Notes under the pieces: generated by a model | Seen by the model: only the letters and a program-made list of their open reading frames with translations | Told to the model about the DNA's origin: nothing | Databases searched by the model: none | Part shown: positions 54,176 through 63,417 of the stretch, one piece after another | How positions within the stretch are numbered: position 1 is the stretch's first letter | How the letters are laid out: every line of letters starts with the position of its first letter | Made by a program: the position numbers and the translations under genes | Assembly (NCBI RefSeq): GCF_013393325.1 | Contig: NZ_QJRC01000080.1 | Coordinates: 1-64,000, forward strand | Source: Pseudomonas hunanensis | Lineage (GTDB): Bacteria > Pseudomonadota > Gammaproteobacteria > Pseudomonadales > Pseudomonadaceae | Length of the DNA stretch: 64,000 nt | Reading direction: 5' to 3'

Positions 54176-55476
54176 AGCGCCAGGCCTAGGCTTTCGCGCA
54201 GTGTGGTGCCTTCATAAGCAGTGCGGTATACCCCGCGTTCTTGCAGCAAGGGCACTACTTCCTGGGTAAGCCGGCGGAACTGCCCTGGGTGGCCGATGTA
54301 GATGTTGAAGCCATCCAGCGCCCGCGCCTCGAACCATTCGGCCATCTTTGCCGCAACTGTTTCAGCCGAGCCGACGAAAGCGCCCGGGCGCAGCTTACGC
54401 CCGTACTCCACCGCCTGTCGCAGGCTAAAGCCCTGCTCCCGTGCCTGGTCGGCGATGCGCTTGGCGTTGGTGAAAAAGCTGCTGCGCGCCTGTTCCAGGC
54501 TTTCTTGTGGGAAGGGTGCGTCAAGGTCGTACTGGCTGAAGTCATGCCAACCAAAATTGCGCCCGAACTCCTTGAGGGCCAGTTCGAAGCTGTGATCCTG
54601 CTGGTGGTAATGACGCTCGATCTCGCGGGCGTGTTCGTCGGTGTCGCCCACGTAGACCTCGGCGCCGGGCAAAACCAGCAATTGCTCCGGGTCGCGGCCT
54701 AACCGCGCCGCACGGCCTTTCACATCGCGGTAAAACGCCTGCCCCTGCTCGATGCTGGCGGCATGGGTGAAGATGACATCCGCCGTGGCGGCCCCCAGCT
54801 CGCGGCCTTGCTGCGAGTCGCCGGCCTGGAAGATCACCGGCTGGCCTTGGGGTGAACGCTGGATATTCAAAGGCCCAACGACCGAGAAGTGCTCGCCCTT
54901 GTGGTTCAGCGCGTGCATACGGCCAGGATCGAGAAACTGCCCGGTTGCGCGGTTGCGCGGGAACGCGCCGTCCTCATAGGACCGCCACAGGCCCTGCACC
55001 ACCGCTACATGCTCCTGAGCCCGGGCGTAACGGGTGTCGTAGTCGTAATGCTCGTCTCGGCCATAGTTGCCAGCAGTGCCGGCGTCACCGCTGGTCACCA
55101 CGTTCCAGCCGGCGCGGCCTTTGCTGATCAGGTCCAGCGAGGCCAGGCGGCGGGCGACGTTGAAGGGTTCGTTGTAGGAAGTGGTCAGGGTGCCGACCAG
55201 GCCGATATTGCGGGTGGTCACCGCCAGTGCCGAGAGCAGGGTCAGCGGCTCCAGGCGGTTGAGGTAGTGGGACGGTGAGCCGGGGGTGATGTACTGGCTG
55301 TCGACGATGAACATCAGGTCGAACAACGCCGCCTCGGCCTGGCGGGCGATATCGATGTACCAGTCGATATTGACGCTGGCATCGGCCGGTAGCTCCGGGT
55401 CCAGCCACAGGTTGTGCCGGCCGGGGCCGCCACAGCCCATGGTCAGGGCGCCGAGTTTGATTTTGCGGGTGGTCAT
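54169..55476 (-). CDS. LLM-class FMN-dependent monooxygenase, NtaA/SnaA type
   Basis: 435 aa. Signature blocks are LFDLMFIVDSQY, HYLNRLEPLTLLSALAVTTRNIGL and [14 protein letters not shown] (about residues 50-125), then [21 protein letters not shown]. The last is nearly identical to the plus-strand protein at 32466-33800, so the two are paralogues. I start at the ATG at 55476, 6 bases after GAGGA; the frame continues to 55491 through an ATG too close to that site. It follows the binding-protein gene after 27 bases on the same strand and probably shares its transcript. Confidence 0.88.
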   Translation of the reverse strand: MTTRKIKLGALTMGCGGPGRHNLWLDPELPADASVNIDWYIDIARQAEAALFDLMFIVDSQYITPGSPSHYLNRLEPLTLLSALAVTTRNIGLVGTLTTSYNEPFNVARRLASLDLISKGRAGWNVVTSGDAGTAGNYGRDEHYDYDTRYARAQEHVAVVQGLWRSYEDGAFPRNRATGQFLDPGRMHALNHKGEHFSVVGPLNIQRSPQGQPVIFQAGDSQQGRELGAATADVIFTHAASIEQGQAFYRDVKGRAARLGRDPEQLLVLPGAEVYVGDTDEHAREIERHYHQQDHSFELALKEFGRNFGWHDFSQYDLDAPFPQESLEQARSSFFTNAKRIADQAREQGFSLRQAVEYGRKLRPGAFVGSAETVAAKMAEWFEARALDGFNIYIGHPGQFRRLTQEVVPLLQERGVYRTAYEGTTLRESLGLALQ

Positions 55477-55503
55477 GGTCATTCCTCGCAAGCACAGGTG
55501 AAA

Positions 55504-56439
55504 TCAATGCTCGAACGCTGGCGCGAACGAGGTATCGAACAGGCTCGCCGCCGGGTATCCCTTGATCAGCCCCAGCCCGGCAAAGAAGTTCACGGTTTTC
55601 TGCGCATCCACGATCACCTGCGGGTTCAGCGGTGCCACATCGGTGCGCGCGCGGGCAAACCAGGCACGGGCAATATCGCGGTCGGCGCGGGTGCGCTTGG
55701 CCCAGGCATCGGCATAGGCTTCGGTATGCGCCGGGTCGCTCAAGGTCCAGTCACGGGCCTTTTTCAGGCGCTGGAGAAAATCGCTGATCTGCGCCCGCTT
55801 GGCCTCTACCGCCTTGGCGTTGGCCACCACGAAGCTCTGTGCCGGGATCAGCCCTTCGGCCGTGGCCAGCACCCGCGCCCCTTGGCGCTCCTGTTGGGTG
55901 ACATAAGGCTCCCAGGTGGCGATTACGTCCACCGAGCCACCATCCAGGGCATGCGAGGCGTCCAGGGCACTGAGGTAGCGCAGCTCCAGGGCATCACGCG
56001 GCACGGCAGCCTTGTCCAGCGCGCTGAACAGCAACTGCTGGCTCCACGAGCCCTTCCAGATCGCTGCGCGCTTGCCGCGCAAGTCTTCGAGGCTGTGAAT
56101 GTTCGAGTCCTTGCGTGCCAGGATGGCCACGCCATCGAGGTTCTGCCGGCTGACCGCGATCACCTTGATCGGCGCGCCCAATGCCCCGAGGAACAACGGC
56201 GGCGCATCGCCCAGCAAGCCGATGTCCAGGCTGCCCACATTCAGCGCCTCGGCCACCGGCGAACCGGCGGTAAATTGCTTCCATTCGAGGGTATACGGCA
56301 GGTCTTCGAGCACACCGGCTGCTTCCATCACGGCACGGGCATTGAAGCTCTGGTCGCCGACCACCAGGGTTTGTGCAGCGGCGGCCAGGCTTAGGGAGCT
56401 GGCCAGCACACCGGCGGCCAATTGCTTGAGGTATCGCAC
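55504..56439 (-). CDS. ABC-type substrate-binding protein, SsuA/TauA-like
   Basis: 311 aa with a signal peptide (cleavage near Ala-Ala-Ala-Gln, residue 23). The binding-protein fold shows VGSLDIGLLGDAPP, LRGKRAAIWKGSW and DVIATWEPYV, typical of the alkanesulfonate/taurine group. It starts with GTG at 56439, with CTGGAG upstream. The matching ATPase and permease genes are absent from the window, so it must use components encoded elsewhere or have a receptor role. It is divergent from the thiol dioxygenase gene. Confidence 0.87.
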   Translation of the reverse strand: MRYLKQLAAGVLASSLSLAAAAQTLVVGDQSFNARAVMEAAGVLEDLPYTLEWKQFTAGSPVAEALNVGSLDIGLLGDAPPLFLGALGAPIKVIAVSRQNLDGVAILARKDSNIHSLEDLRGKRAAIWKGSWSQQLLFSALDKAAVPRDALELRYLSALDASHALDGGSVDVIATWEPYVTQQERQGARVLATAEGLIPAQSFVVANAKAVEAKRAQISDFLQRLKKARDWTLSDPAHTEAYADAWAKRTRADRDIARAWFARARTDVAPLNPQVIVDAQKTVNFFAGLGLIKGYPAASLFDTSFAPAFEH

Positions 56440-56537
56440 GTTCGTCTCCAGGTACCGTCGGGGTACATAAGGCCGATCCGCGCGTGCGGTCTCGTAGGTT
56501 GTACGTTCATTTGAAAACAGATCGGGGCAATCTGTAA

Positions 56538-56567
56538 ATGCATTTTATGCATATTAGCTTATGCATA
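56538..56567. promoter_or_regulatory. Triple ATGCAT repeat in the sulfur-gene divergent promoter
   Basis: ATGCAT occurs at 56538, 56547 and 56561. The last two belong to two perfect TATGCATA palindromes (56546-56553 and 56560-56567) separated by TTAGCT. They lie between the SsuA-like gene and the thiol dioxygenase gene in an A+T-rich stretch, about 70 bases before the dioxygenase ATG. An operator for a shared regulator is likely; no such regulator is encoded beside it. Confidence 0.6.
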
Positions 56568-56634
56568 TTTTTACTTTTGAGAATATTTAGCGCATTTGCT
56601 AGGGTTAAGCAAAACCGCCAGCCGAGCCTGAACC

Positions 56635-57243
56635 ATGAGCCAACCCCTACGCTTCGAGCGCTTGCGACACTTCATCGACGCCCTTTCGCAACTGCTGGAC
56701 CGGGAAACCGACGAAGCCACACTCCTCGACCAAGGTCAGGGCCTGCTGCGCAGCCTGGTCGCGCATGACGACTGGCTACCAGAGGCATTGGCGCAGCCAG
56801 ATCCAGCCCGCTATCAGCAATATCTGCTGCACTGCGATTCGCGCCAGCGCTTTTCCATCGTCAGTTTCGTCTGGGGGCCCGGCCAGCAGACGCCGATTCA
56901 CGACCACCGGGTATGGGGCCTGATCGGCATGCTGCGTGGCGCCGAATACTCGCAAGGCTTCACCCGTAGCGAACAGGGCGCCTTGCTGCCGGCGGGCGAG
57001 CCTGTGCGTATCGATCCCGGCCACGTCGAGGCTGTTTCGCCCCGCATCGGCGATATCCACCAGGTCAGCAATGCCTTCGGTGACCGGGTGTCGATCAGTA
57101 TTCACGTGTACGGCGCCAACATTGGCGCCGTCAGCCGGGCGGTTTACCTGCCCGATGGCACCGAAAAAGCGTTCATTTCCGGCTACTCCAACCACCTTCT
57201 GCCCAACATCTGGGACTTGTCCAAAGAGAACCCTGCCCCATGA
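56635..57243 (+). CDS. Cysteine dioxygenase-type thiol dioxygenase
   Basis: 202 aa cupin. The three-histidine iron site is seen as TPIHDHRVWG (His89 and His91) and DIHQVSN (His142). The family oxidises cysteine to cysteine sulfinate or 3-mercaptopropionate to its sulfinate; the sequence alone does not decide. No strong ribosome site is seen. Its stop overlaps the rhodanese start by 4 bases (ATGA), so the two are translationally coupled, which fits handling of thiols and the sulfur released from them. Confidence 0.87.
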   Translation: MSQPLRFERLRHFIDALSQLLDRETDEATLLDQGQGLLRSLVAHDDWLPEALAQPDPARYQQYLLHCDSRQRFSIVSFVWGPGQQTPIHDHRVWGLIGMLRGAEYSQGFTRSEQGALLPAGEPVRIDPGHVEAVSPRIGDIHQVSNAFGDRVSISIHVYGANIGAVSRAVYLPDGTEKAFISGYSNHLLPNIWDLSKENPAP

Positions 57244-58826
57244 GCACCGTTGCCACCCGTTCCTATCACGCCATTCGCCAAGCCCTGCTGGCCCATGAAG
57301 AACTGGCACTGATCGATGTGCGCGAGGAAGACCCGTTCGCCCAAGCACACCCACTGTTCGCCGCCAACCTCCCATTGTCGAAACTGGAGCTGGAAATTTT
57401 CGCCCGCGTGCCCCGCCGTGACACCCCCCTCACGGTGTATGACGACGGCGAAGGGCTGGTTGCTCTGGCGGCCGAACGCCTGGTGGCACTGGGCTACAGC
57501 GATGTTGCAGTGCTCGAAGGTGGCCTGGCCGGCTGGCGCGCAGCCGGTGGCGAGCTGTTCCGTGACGTCAATGTGCCGAGCAAGGCCTTTGGCGAGCTGG
57601 TCGAAAGCGTGCGCCACACCCCATCGCTGGCGGCCGAACACGTGCAAGCGCTGCTGGACGCCAAAGCCGATGTGGTGGTGCTCGACGCCCGCCGCTTCGA
57701 CGAATACCAGACCATGAGCATTCCTGGAGGCATCAGCGTGCCGGGCGCCGAGCTGGTGCTACGGGTTGCCGAACTGGCGCCCAGCCCCGCCACCCAAGTC
57801 ATCGTCAACTGCGCCGGGCGCACCCGCAGCATCATCGGCACCCAGTCGCTGGTCAACGCCGGCATCCCCAACCCGGTGGCCGCCCTGCGCAACGGCACCA
57901 TCGGCTGGACCCTGGCCGGGCAAACCCTGGCTCACGGCCAGGAGCGCCGTTTTGCAGCGGTCAGCGATACCACCCGCATCGACGCCGCTCAGCGTGCACG
58001 CCATGTAGCCGACCGTGCCGGTGTGCTGCGCCTGACGCGCGAAACGCTGGCCACCTGGCAGGCCGATAGCCGCCGTACTACCTACCTGTTCGATGTGCGC
58101 ACGCCTGAGGAATACGCCCATGGCCACCTACCGGCCAGCCGCAGTGTGCCAGGCGGGCAACTGGTGCAGGAAACCGACCATGTCGCCAGCGTGCGCGGGG
58201 CGCGCATCGTGCTGGTGGATGACGATGGCGTACGGGCCAACATGAGCGCCTCGTGGCTGGCGCAAATGGGCTGGCAGGTAGGGGTGCTCGATGGTCTGTC
58301 GGTGGCGGACTTCAGCGAGACCGGCGATTGGCAGGCACCGCAGCCTGCACTACCCGCAGTCACCGAAATCGGCGTCGAGCAACTGCATGACTGGCTGCAA
58401 GCGCCAGGCACCGTGCTGCTGGACTTCACCAGCAGTGCCAACTACGTCAAACGCCACATTCCAGGCGCCCATTGGGCGATCCGTGCGCAATTACCGCAGG
58501 TGCTGGAGCAGTTGCCGGTTGCCGAGCGCTATGTGCTGACCTGCGGCAGCAGCCTGCTGGCACGCTTTGCGGCGGTAGACTTGCAAGCACTTACGCAAAC
58601 CCCGGTGTATGTACTGGACGGCGGTACTGCGCGCTGGATTGCGGCAGGCAAACCCTTGGACAGTGGCGAAACCCACCTGGCGGTTGCGCGAACCGACCGC
58701 TATCGCCGGCCTTATGAAGGCACTGATAACCCACGCGAAGCCATGCAGGGATATCTGGATTGGGAGTTCGGGTTGATTGCCCAACTGGAGCGCGATGGCA
58801 CCCATGGGTTCAGCGTATTGAGCTGA
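57240..58826 (+). CDS. Four-domain rhodanese-like sulfurtransferase
   Basis: 528 aa with four tandem rhodanese modules (about 1-115, 125-235, 265-365 and 375-485). The active-site Cys is present in module 2 (Cys191 in NCAGRTRS) and module 4 (Cys435 in TCGSSLLA). Modules 1 and 3 have Asp-Gly at that place (DDGEG near 68, DDDGVR near 328) and are probably non-catalytic. No signal peptide is seen, so it is cytoplasmic. It would move sulfane sulfur, in line with the coupled thiol dioxygenase upstream. Confidence 0.9.
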   Translation: MSTVATRSYHAIRQALLAHEELALIDVREEDPFAQAHPLFAANLPLSKLELEIFARVPRRDTPLTVYDDGEGLVALAAERLVALGYSDVAVLEGGLAGWRAAGGELFRDVNVPSKAFGELVESVRHTPSLAAEHVQALLDAKADVVVLDARRFDEYQTMSIPGGISVPGAELVLRVAELAPSPATQVIVNCAGRTRSIIGTQSLVNAGIPNPVAALRNGTIGWTLAGQTLAHGQERRFAAVSDTTRIDAAQRARHVADRAGVLRLTRETLATWQADSRRTTYLFDVRTPEEYAHGHLPASRSVPGGQLVQETDHVASVRGARIVLVDDDGVRANMSASWLAQMGWQVGVLDGLSVADFSETGDWQAPQPALPAVTEIGVEQLHDWLQAPGTVLLDFTSSANYVKRHIPGAHWAIRAQLPQVLEQLPVAERYVLTCGSSLLARFAAVDLQALTQTPVYVLDGGTARWIAAGKPLDSGETHLAVARTDRYRRPYEGTDNPREAMQGYLDWEFGLIAQLERDGTHGFSVLS

Positions 58827-58833
58827 GATTGCC

Positions 58834-58850
58834 GGGGCGCTCTGCGCCCC
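58834..58850 (+). terminator. Stem-loop after the rhodanese gene
   Basis: A perfect 7-base stem GGGGCGC/GCGCCCC with a TCT loop starts 8 bases after the stop codon. No T-run follows, so termination would be partial or Rho-assisted. Confidence 0.5.
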
Positions 58851-58883
58851 AACCATGCCCGCCATCGATGATTGATCCGCACA

Positions 58884-58900
58884 TATCATTCAGCGTGATA
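58884..58900. promoter_or_regulatory. Palindrome upstream of mexE (candidate MexT-type site)
   Basis: TATCA-N7-TGATA about 85 bases before the mexE ATG resembles the inverted ends bound by LysR-type regulators. MexT, the usual activator of mexEF-oprN, is not encoded in the window. This is a candidate only. Confidence 0.35.
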
Positions 58901-58983
58901 ATAACCTTCGTCTCGTTCGATTCGTGCCTCACGCGCAACACACTCACACTCCGCCCACTACTAATACATTGGCGGAGTTCTCC

Positions 58984-60225
58984 ATGGAACAATCACTCAA
59001 ACCCTTGCGCTTTCCCCTCGCTGCCCTGGCAGTGGTGGTGATCAGCGCTTGCGGTCGAACCCCCGACGCCGTGCAGGCTCCCGCCGCGCCGAAAGTCACT
59101 GTTGCCAAGGTGATCGAACAACCGATCAACGAATGGGACGAGTTCACCGGCCGCCTCGAAGCACCGGAAACCGTAGAGGTGCGCCCACGGGTCTCCGGCC
59201 AGATCGACCAGGTAGCCTTCACTGAAGGCGCCCAGGTCAAGAAAGGCGACCTGCTGTTCCAGATCGACCCACGCCCGTTCCAGGCAGAAGTCCGCCGCCT
59301 CGAAGCGCAGTTGCAACAAGCCAAGGCCACCGCCATCCGCAGCGCCAACGAGGCCCGCCGTGGCGAGCGTCTGCGTGACAGCAATGCCATTTCCGCCGAA
59401 CTGGCCGAATCGCGCAGCAGCGCCGCCGCCGAAGCCCGCGCCGGGGTCGATGCGATCCAGGCTCAACTCGACCTGGCACGCCTGAACCTCAGCTTCACCC
59501 GCGTCACCGCACCCATCAGCGGCCGCGTCAGCCGCGCCCAGTTCACCGCAGGCAACATCGTCAGCGCCGATGTCACCCCGCTGACCAGCGTGGTGTCCAC
59601 CGACAAGGTCTATGCCTACTTCGACGCCGACGAGCGCGTTTACCTCAAGTACACCCAGCTGGCCCGCGAAGGCCAGCGTGGCCAGAGCACCCCGGTGTAC
59701 CTGGGCCTGACCAGCGAAACCGGCAACCCGCACTTGGGCCAGATGAACTTCGTCGACAACCAGGTCAACCCGCGCACCGGCACCATCCGTGGCCGTGCGG
59801 TGTTCGACAACAGCGACGGCCAGTTCACCCCTGGGCTGTATGCGCGTCTGAAGCTGGTCGGCAGCGCCCAGTACGACGCCGTACTGATCAACGACGAAGC
59901 CGTAGGCACCGACCTTGGCAAGAAGTTCGTACTGGTCATGGACAAGGACAACAAGGCCGCCTACCGCGCCGTGGAGCTGGGGCCGAAGCTGGAAGGCCTG
60001 CGCATCGTGCGCAGCGGCCTTGGCAAGGACGACCGCATCGTGGTCAAGGGCCTGCAGCGTGTGCGCCCTGGCTCGCCGGTCACCCCAGAAGAAACGCCAA
60101 TGGCCAGCGAACAGACCCTCGCCGCCCTCGCCCAGCAGCGCCAGGCCCTGGAGGCCAGCAACCCGGCGCCGAAGGTGGCGGGCAACAACGTGAAAGTCGC
60201 CAGCGCCCAGGCGCCACGCGGTTAA
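58984..60225 (+). CDS. mexE: RND efflux membrane fusion protein MexE
   Basis: 413 aa periplasmic adaptor. A lipoprotein signal ends at Cys23 (VISAC). The barrel-sandwich hybrid, alpha-hairpin (about 95-170, Ala/Arg/Glu-rich) and beta-barrel domains follow in the usual order. It links MexF to OprN. The ATG at 58984 has GGAG upstream; the frame is open to 58924. In this operon type substrates include chloramphenicol and fluoroquinolones. mexF follows after 12 bases. Confidence 0.93.
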   Translation: MEQSLKPLRFPLAALAVVVISACGRTPDAVQAPAAPKVTVAKVIEQPINEWDEFTGRLEAPETVEVRPRVSGQIDQVAFTEGAQVKKGDLLFQIDPRPFQAEVRRLEAQLQQAKATAIRSANEARRGERLRDSNAISAELAESRSSAAAEARAGVDAIQAQLDLARLNLSFTRVTAPISGRVSRAQFTAGNIVSADVTPLTSVVSTDKVYAYFDADERVYLKYTQLAREGQRGQSTPVYLGLTSETGNPHLGQMNFVDNQVNPRTGTIRGRAVFDNSDGQFTPGLYARLKLVGSAQYDAVLINDEAVGTDLGKKFVLVMDKDNKAAYRAVELGPKLEGLRIVRSGLGKDDRIVVKGLQRVRPGSPVTPEETPMASEQTLAALAQQRQALEASNPAPKVAGNNVKVASAQAPRG

Positions 60226-60237
60226 GGGAACCTACCG

Positions 60238-63200
60238 ATGAACTTCTCGAAATTCTTCATTACCCGGCCGATCTTCGCCGCGGTGCTGTCGCTGGTGCTG
60301 CTGATTGCGGGTTCCATCTCGCTGTTCCAGCTGCCGATCAGCGAATACCCCGAAGTGGTGCCACCCACCGTGGTGGTGCGCGCCAACTTCCCCGGTGCCA
60401 ACCCCAAGGTCATTGGCGAAACCGTTGCCGCGCCGCTGGAGCAGGCCATTACCGGTGTGGAGAACATGCTGTACATGTCCTCCCAGTCCACTGCTGACGG
60501 CAAGCTGACGCTGACCATCACCTTCGCCCTGGGGACCGACCTGGACAACGCTCAGGTGCAGGTGCAGAACCGCGTCACGCGTACCCAGCCCAAACTGCCC
60601 GAGGAAGTGACCCGTATCGGTATCACCGTCGACAAGGCCTCGCCCGACCTGACCATGGTCGTGCACCTGACCTCGCCGGATAACCGCTACGACATGCTTT
60701 ACCTGTCCAACTACGCCATCCTCAACATCAAGGACGAGTTGGCGCGTCTGGGTGGTGTAGGCGACGTGCAGCTGTTTGGCATGGGCGACTACTCGCTACG
60801 CGTGTGGCTGGACCCGAACAAGACCGCTTCGCGCAACCTGACTGCCAGTGATGTAGTGGCCGCGATCCGCGAGCAGAACCGCCAGGTTGCCGCTGGCCAG
60901 CTGGGCGCCCCGCCCGCCCCCGGCTCCACCAGCTTCCAGCTGTCGATCAACACCCAGGGCCGTCTGGTCAATGAGGAAGAGTTCGAAAACATCATCATCC
61001 GCGCCGGTGCCGATGGCGAAATTACCCGCCTCAAAGACATCGCCCGGGTCGAACTTGGCTCCAGCCAGTACGCCTTGCGCTCGCTGCTGAACAACCAGCC
61101 GGCGGTGGCCATCCCGATCTTCCAGCGCCCAGGCTCCAACGCCATCGAGATCTCCGACGAAGTACGGGCGAAAATGGCCGAGCTGAAGAAGGACTTCCCG
61201 GAAGGGATGGACTACAGCATCGTCTATGACCCGACCATCTTCGTGCGCGGCTCCATCGAAGCGGTGGTGCACACCCTGTTCGAAGCCCTGGTGCTGGTCG
61301 TGCTGGTGGTGATCCTGTTCCTGCAGACCTGGCGCGCTTCGATCATCCCGCTGCTGGCAGTACCGGTGTCGCTGATCGGTACGTTTGCGGTGATGCACCT
61401 GTTCGGCTTCTCGCTCAATGCGCTATCGCTATTCGGGCTGGTGCTTGCCATCGGTATCGTGGTGGACGATGCCATCGTCGTGGTGGAGAACGTCGAACGT
61501 AACATCGGGCTCGGGCTGAAACCCCTGGAAGCCACGCAGAAGGCCATGAGCGAAGTGACTGGGCCGATCATCGCCACCGCGCTGGTGTTGTGCGCGGTGT
61601 TCGTGCCGGCCGCGTTCATCTCTGGCCTTACCGGGCAGTTCTACAAGCAGTTCGCCTTGACTATCGCCATTTCCACTGTGATCTCGGCGTTCAACTCGCT
61701 GACCTTGTCGCCGGCCCTGGCTGCCGTGCTGCTGAAGGACCACCATGCACCCAAGGACCGTTTCTCGCGGTTCCTCGACAAACTGCTGGGCAGTTGGCTG
61801 TTCGCCCCGTTCAACCGTTTCTTCGACCGTGCCAGCCACCGCTACGTCGGCGGCGTGCGCCGAGTCATTCGCTCCAGCGGCATCGCCCTGTTCGTGTATG
61901 CCGGCCTGATGGGCCTGACCTACCTCGGCTTCTCGTCCACCCCGACCGGTTTCGTGCCGGCCCAGGACAAGCAGTACCTGGTAGCCTTCGCCCAACTGCC
62001 GGACGCCGCCAGCCTCGACCGTACCGAGGCGGTGATCAAGCGCATGAGCGAAATCGCCCTGAAACAACCTGGCGTTGCCGACTCGGTGGCGTTCCCAGGC
62101 TTGTCGATCAACGGTTTCACCAACAGCCCGAACAGCGGCATCGTGTTCACCCCGCTCAAGCCGTTTGATGAGCGCAAGGACCCGAGCCAGTCGGCGGCAG
62201 CCATTGCAGCCGCGCTGAATGCCCAATTCGCCGACATCCAGGACGCTTACATCGCCATCTTCCCACCGCCGCCGGTACAGGGCCTGGGCACGATTGGCGG
62301 CTTCCGCCTGCAAATCGAAGACCGTGGCAACCTGGGCTACGAAGCGCTGTACAAGGAAACCCAGAACATCATCGCCAAGAGCCACAACGTACCCGAGCTG
62401 GCAGGCCTGTTCACCAGCTACCAGGTCAACGTGCCGCAGGTCGATGCCGCCATCGACCGGGAAAAGGCCAAGACCCACGGTGTGGCGATCACAGACATCT
62501 TCGACACCCTGCAGGTTTACCTGGGCTCGCTGTACACCAACGACTTCAACCGTTTTGGCCGCACCTATCAGGTCAACGTCCAGGCCGAGCAACAGTTCCG
62601 CCTCGATGCCGAGCAGATCGGCCAGTTGAAGGTGCGCAACAACCTGGGCGAGATGATCCCGCTGGCGACCTTCCTCAAGGTCAGCGATACCTCCGGGCCA
62701 GACCGCGTCATGCACTACAACGGTTTCATCACAGCCGAAATCAACGGGGCCGCAGCGCCGGGCTACAGCTCTGGCCAGGCCGAAGCCGCCATCGAGAAGC
62801 TGCTGAAAGAGGAACTGCCCAACGGCATGACCTTCGAGTGGACCGACCTGACTTACCAGCAGATTCTCTCGGGCAATACTGCACTGCTGGTGTTCCCGCT
62901 GTGCGTACTGCTGGCGTTCCTGGTACTGGCTGCCCAGTACGAAAGCTGGAGCTTGCCGCTGGCGGTGATCCTGATCGTACCGATGACCCTGCTGTCGGCC
63001 ATCACCGGTGTGATCGTGTCGGGTGGCGACAACAACATCTTCACCCAGATCGGCCTGATCGTACTGGTGGGCCTGGCGTGCAAGAACGCGATTCTGATCG
63101 TCGAGTTCGCCAAGGATGAACAGGCCAAGGGCCTCGACCCGCTGGCTGCGGTGCTGGAAGCCTGCCGCCTGCGCCTGCGGCCGATCCTCATGACGTCGAT

Positions 63201-63417
63201 CGCCTTCATCATGGGTGTGGTGCCGCTGGTGTTCAGCTCCGGTGCAGGTTCCGAAATGCGCCATGCCATGGGTGTGGCGGTGTTCTCGGGGATGATCGGG
63301 GTGACCGTGTTCGGCCTGTTCCTGACCCCGGTGTTCTTCTTCCTGATCCGCCGTTTCGTCGAGCGTCGCCAGGCCCGCAAGGCCGAACGCGTTCAAGTGC
63401 TGGAGAACCATGCATGA
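60238..63417 (+). CDS. mexF: RND multidrug efflux pump MexF
   Basis: 1059 aa, full length for the HAE1 RND family, with 12 membrane helices and two large periplasmic loops. The N-terminus MNFSKFFITRPIFA is typical. The proton-relay Asp pair is in helix 4 (GIVVDDAIVVVENVERN near 413) and matching conserved residues follow in helices 10-12. It is a proton-driven inner-membrane transporter. Its stop overlaps the oprN start by 4 bases (ATGA). Confidence 0.95.
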   Translation: MNFSKFFITRPIFAAVLSLVLLIAGSISLFQLPISEYPEVVPPTVVVRANFPGANPKVIGETVAAPLEQAITGVENMLYMSSQSTADGKLTLTITFALGTDLDNAQVQVQNRVTRTQPKLPEEVTRIGITVDKASPDLTMVVHLTSPDNRYDMLYLSNYAILNIKDELARLGGVGDVQLFGMGDYSLRVWLDPNKTASRNLTASDVVAAIREQNRQVAAGQLGAPPAPGSTSFQLSINTQGRLVNEEEFENIIIRAGADGEITRLKDIARVELGSSQYALRSLLNNQPAVAIPIFQRPGSNAIEISDEVRAKMAELKKDFPEGMDYSIVYDPTIFVRGSIEAVVHTLFEALVLVVLVVILFLQTWRASIIPLLAVPVSLIGTFAVMHLFGFSLNALSLFGLVLAIGIVVDDAIVVVENVERNIGLGLKPLEATQKAMSEVTGPIIATALVLCAVFVPAAFISGLTGQFYKQFALTIAISTVISAFNSLTLSPALAAVLLKDHHAPKDRFSRFLDKLLGSWLFAPFNRFFDRASHRYVGGVRRVIRSSGIALFVYAGLMGLTYLGFSSTPTGFVPAQDKQYLVAFAQLPDAASLDRTEAVIKRMSEIALKQPGVADSVAFPGLSINGFTNSPNSGIVFTPLKPFDERKDPSQSAAAIAAALNAQFADIQDAYIAIFPPPPVQGLGTIGGFRLQIEDRGNLGYEALYKETQNIIAKSHNVPELAGLFTSYQVNVPQVDAAIDREKAKTHGVAITDIFDTLQVYLGSLYTNDFNRFGRTYQVNVQAEQQFRLDAEQIGQLKVRNNLGEMIPLATFLKVSDTSGPDRVMHYNGFITAEINGAAAPGYSSGQAEAAIEKLLKEELPNGMTFEWTDLTYQQILSGNTALLVFPLCVLLAFLVLAAQYESWSLPLAVILIVPMTLLSAITGVIVSGGDNNIFTQIGLIVLVGLACKNAILIVEFAKDEQAKGLDPLAAVLEACRLRLRPILMTSIAFIMGVVPLVFSSGAGSEMRHAMGVAVFSGMIGVTVFGLFLTPVFFFLIRRFVERRQARKAERVQVLENHA

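Noticed and set aside
61429..63411. 660-codon minus-strand open frame opposite mexF
   Set aside because: Antisense shadow of a highly conserved RND pump gene.
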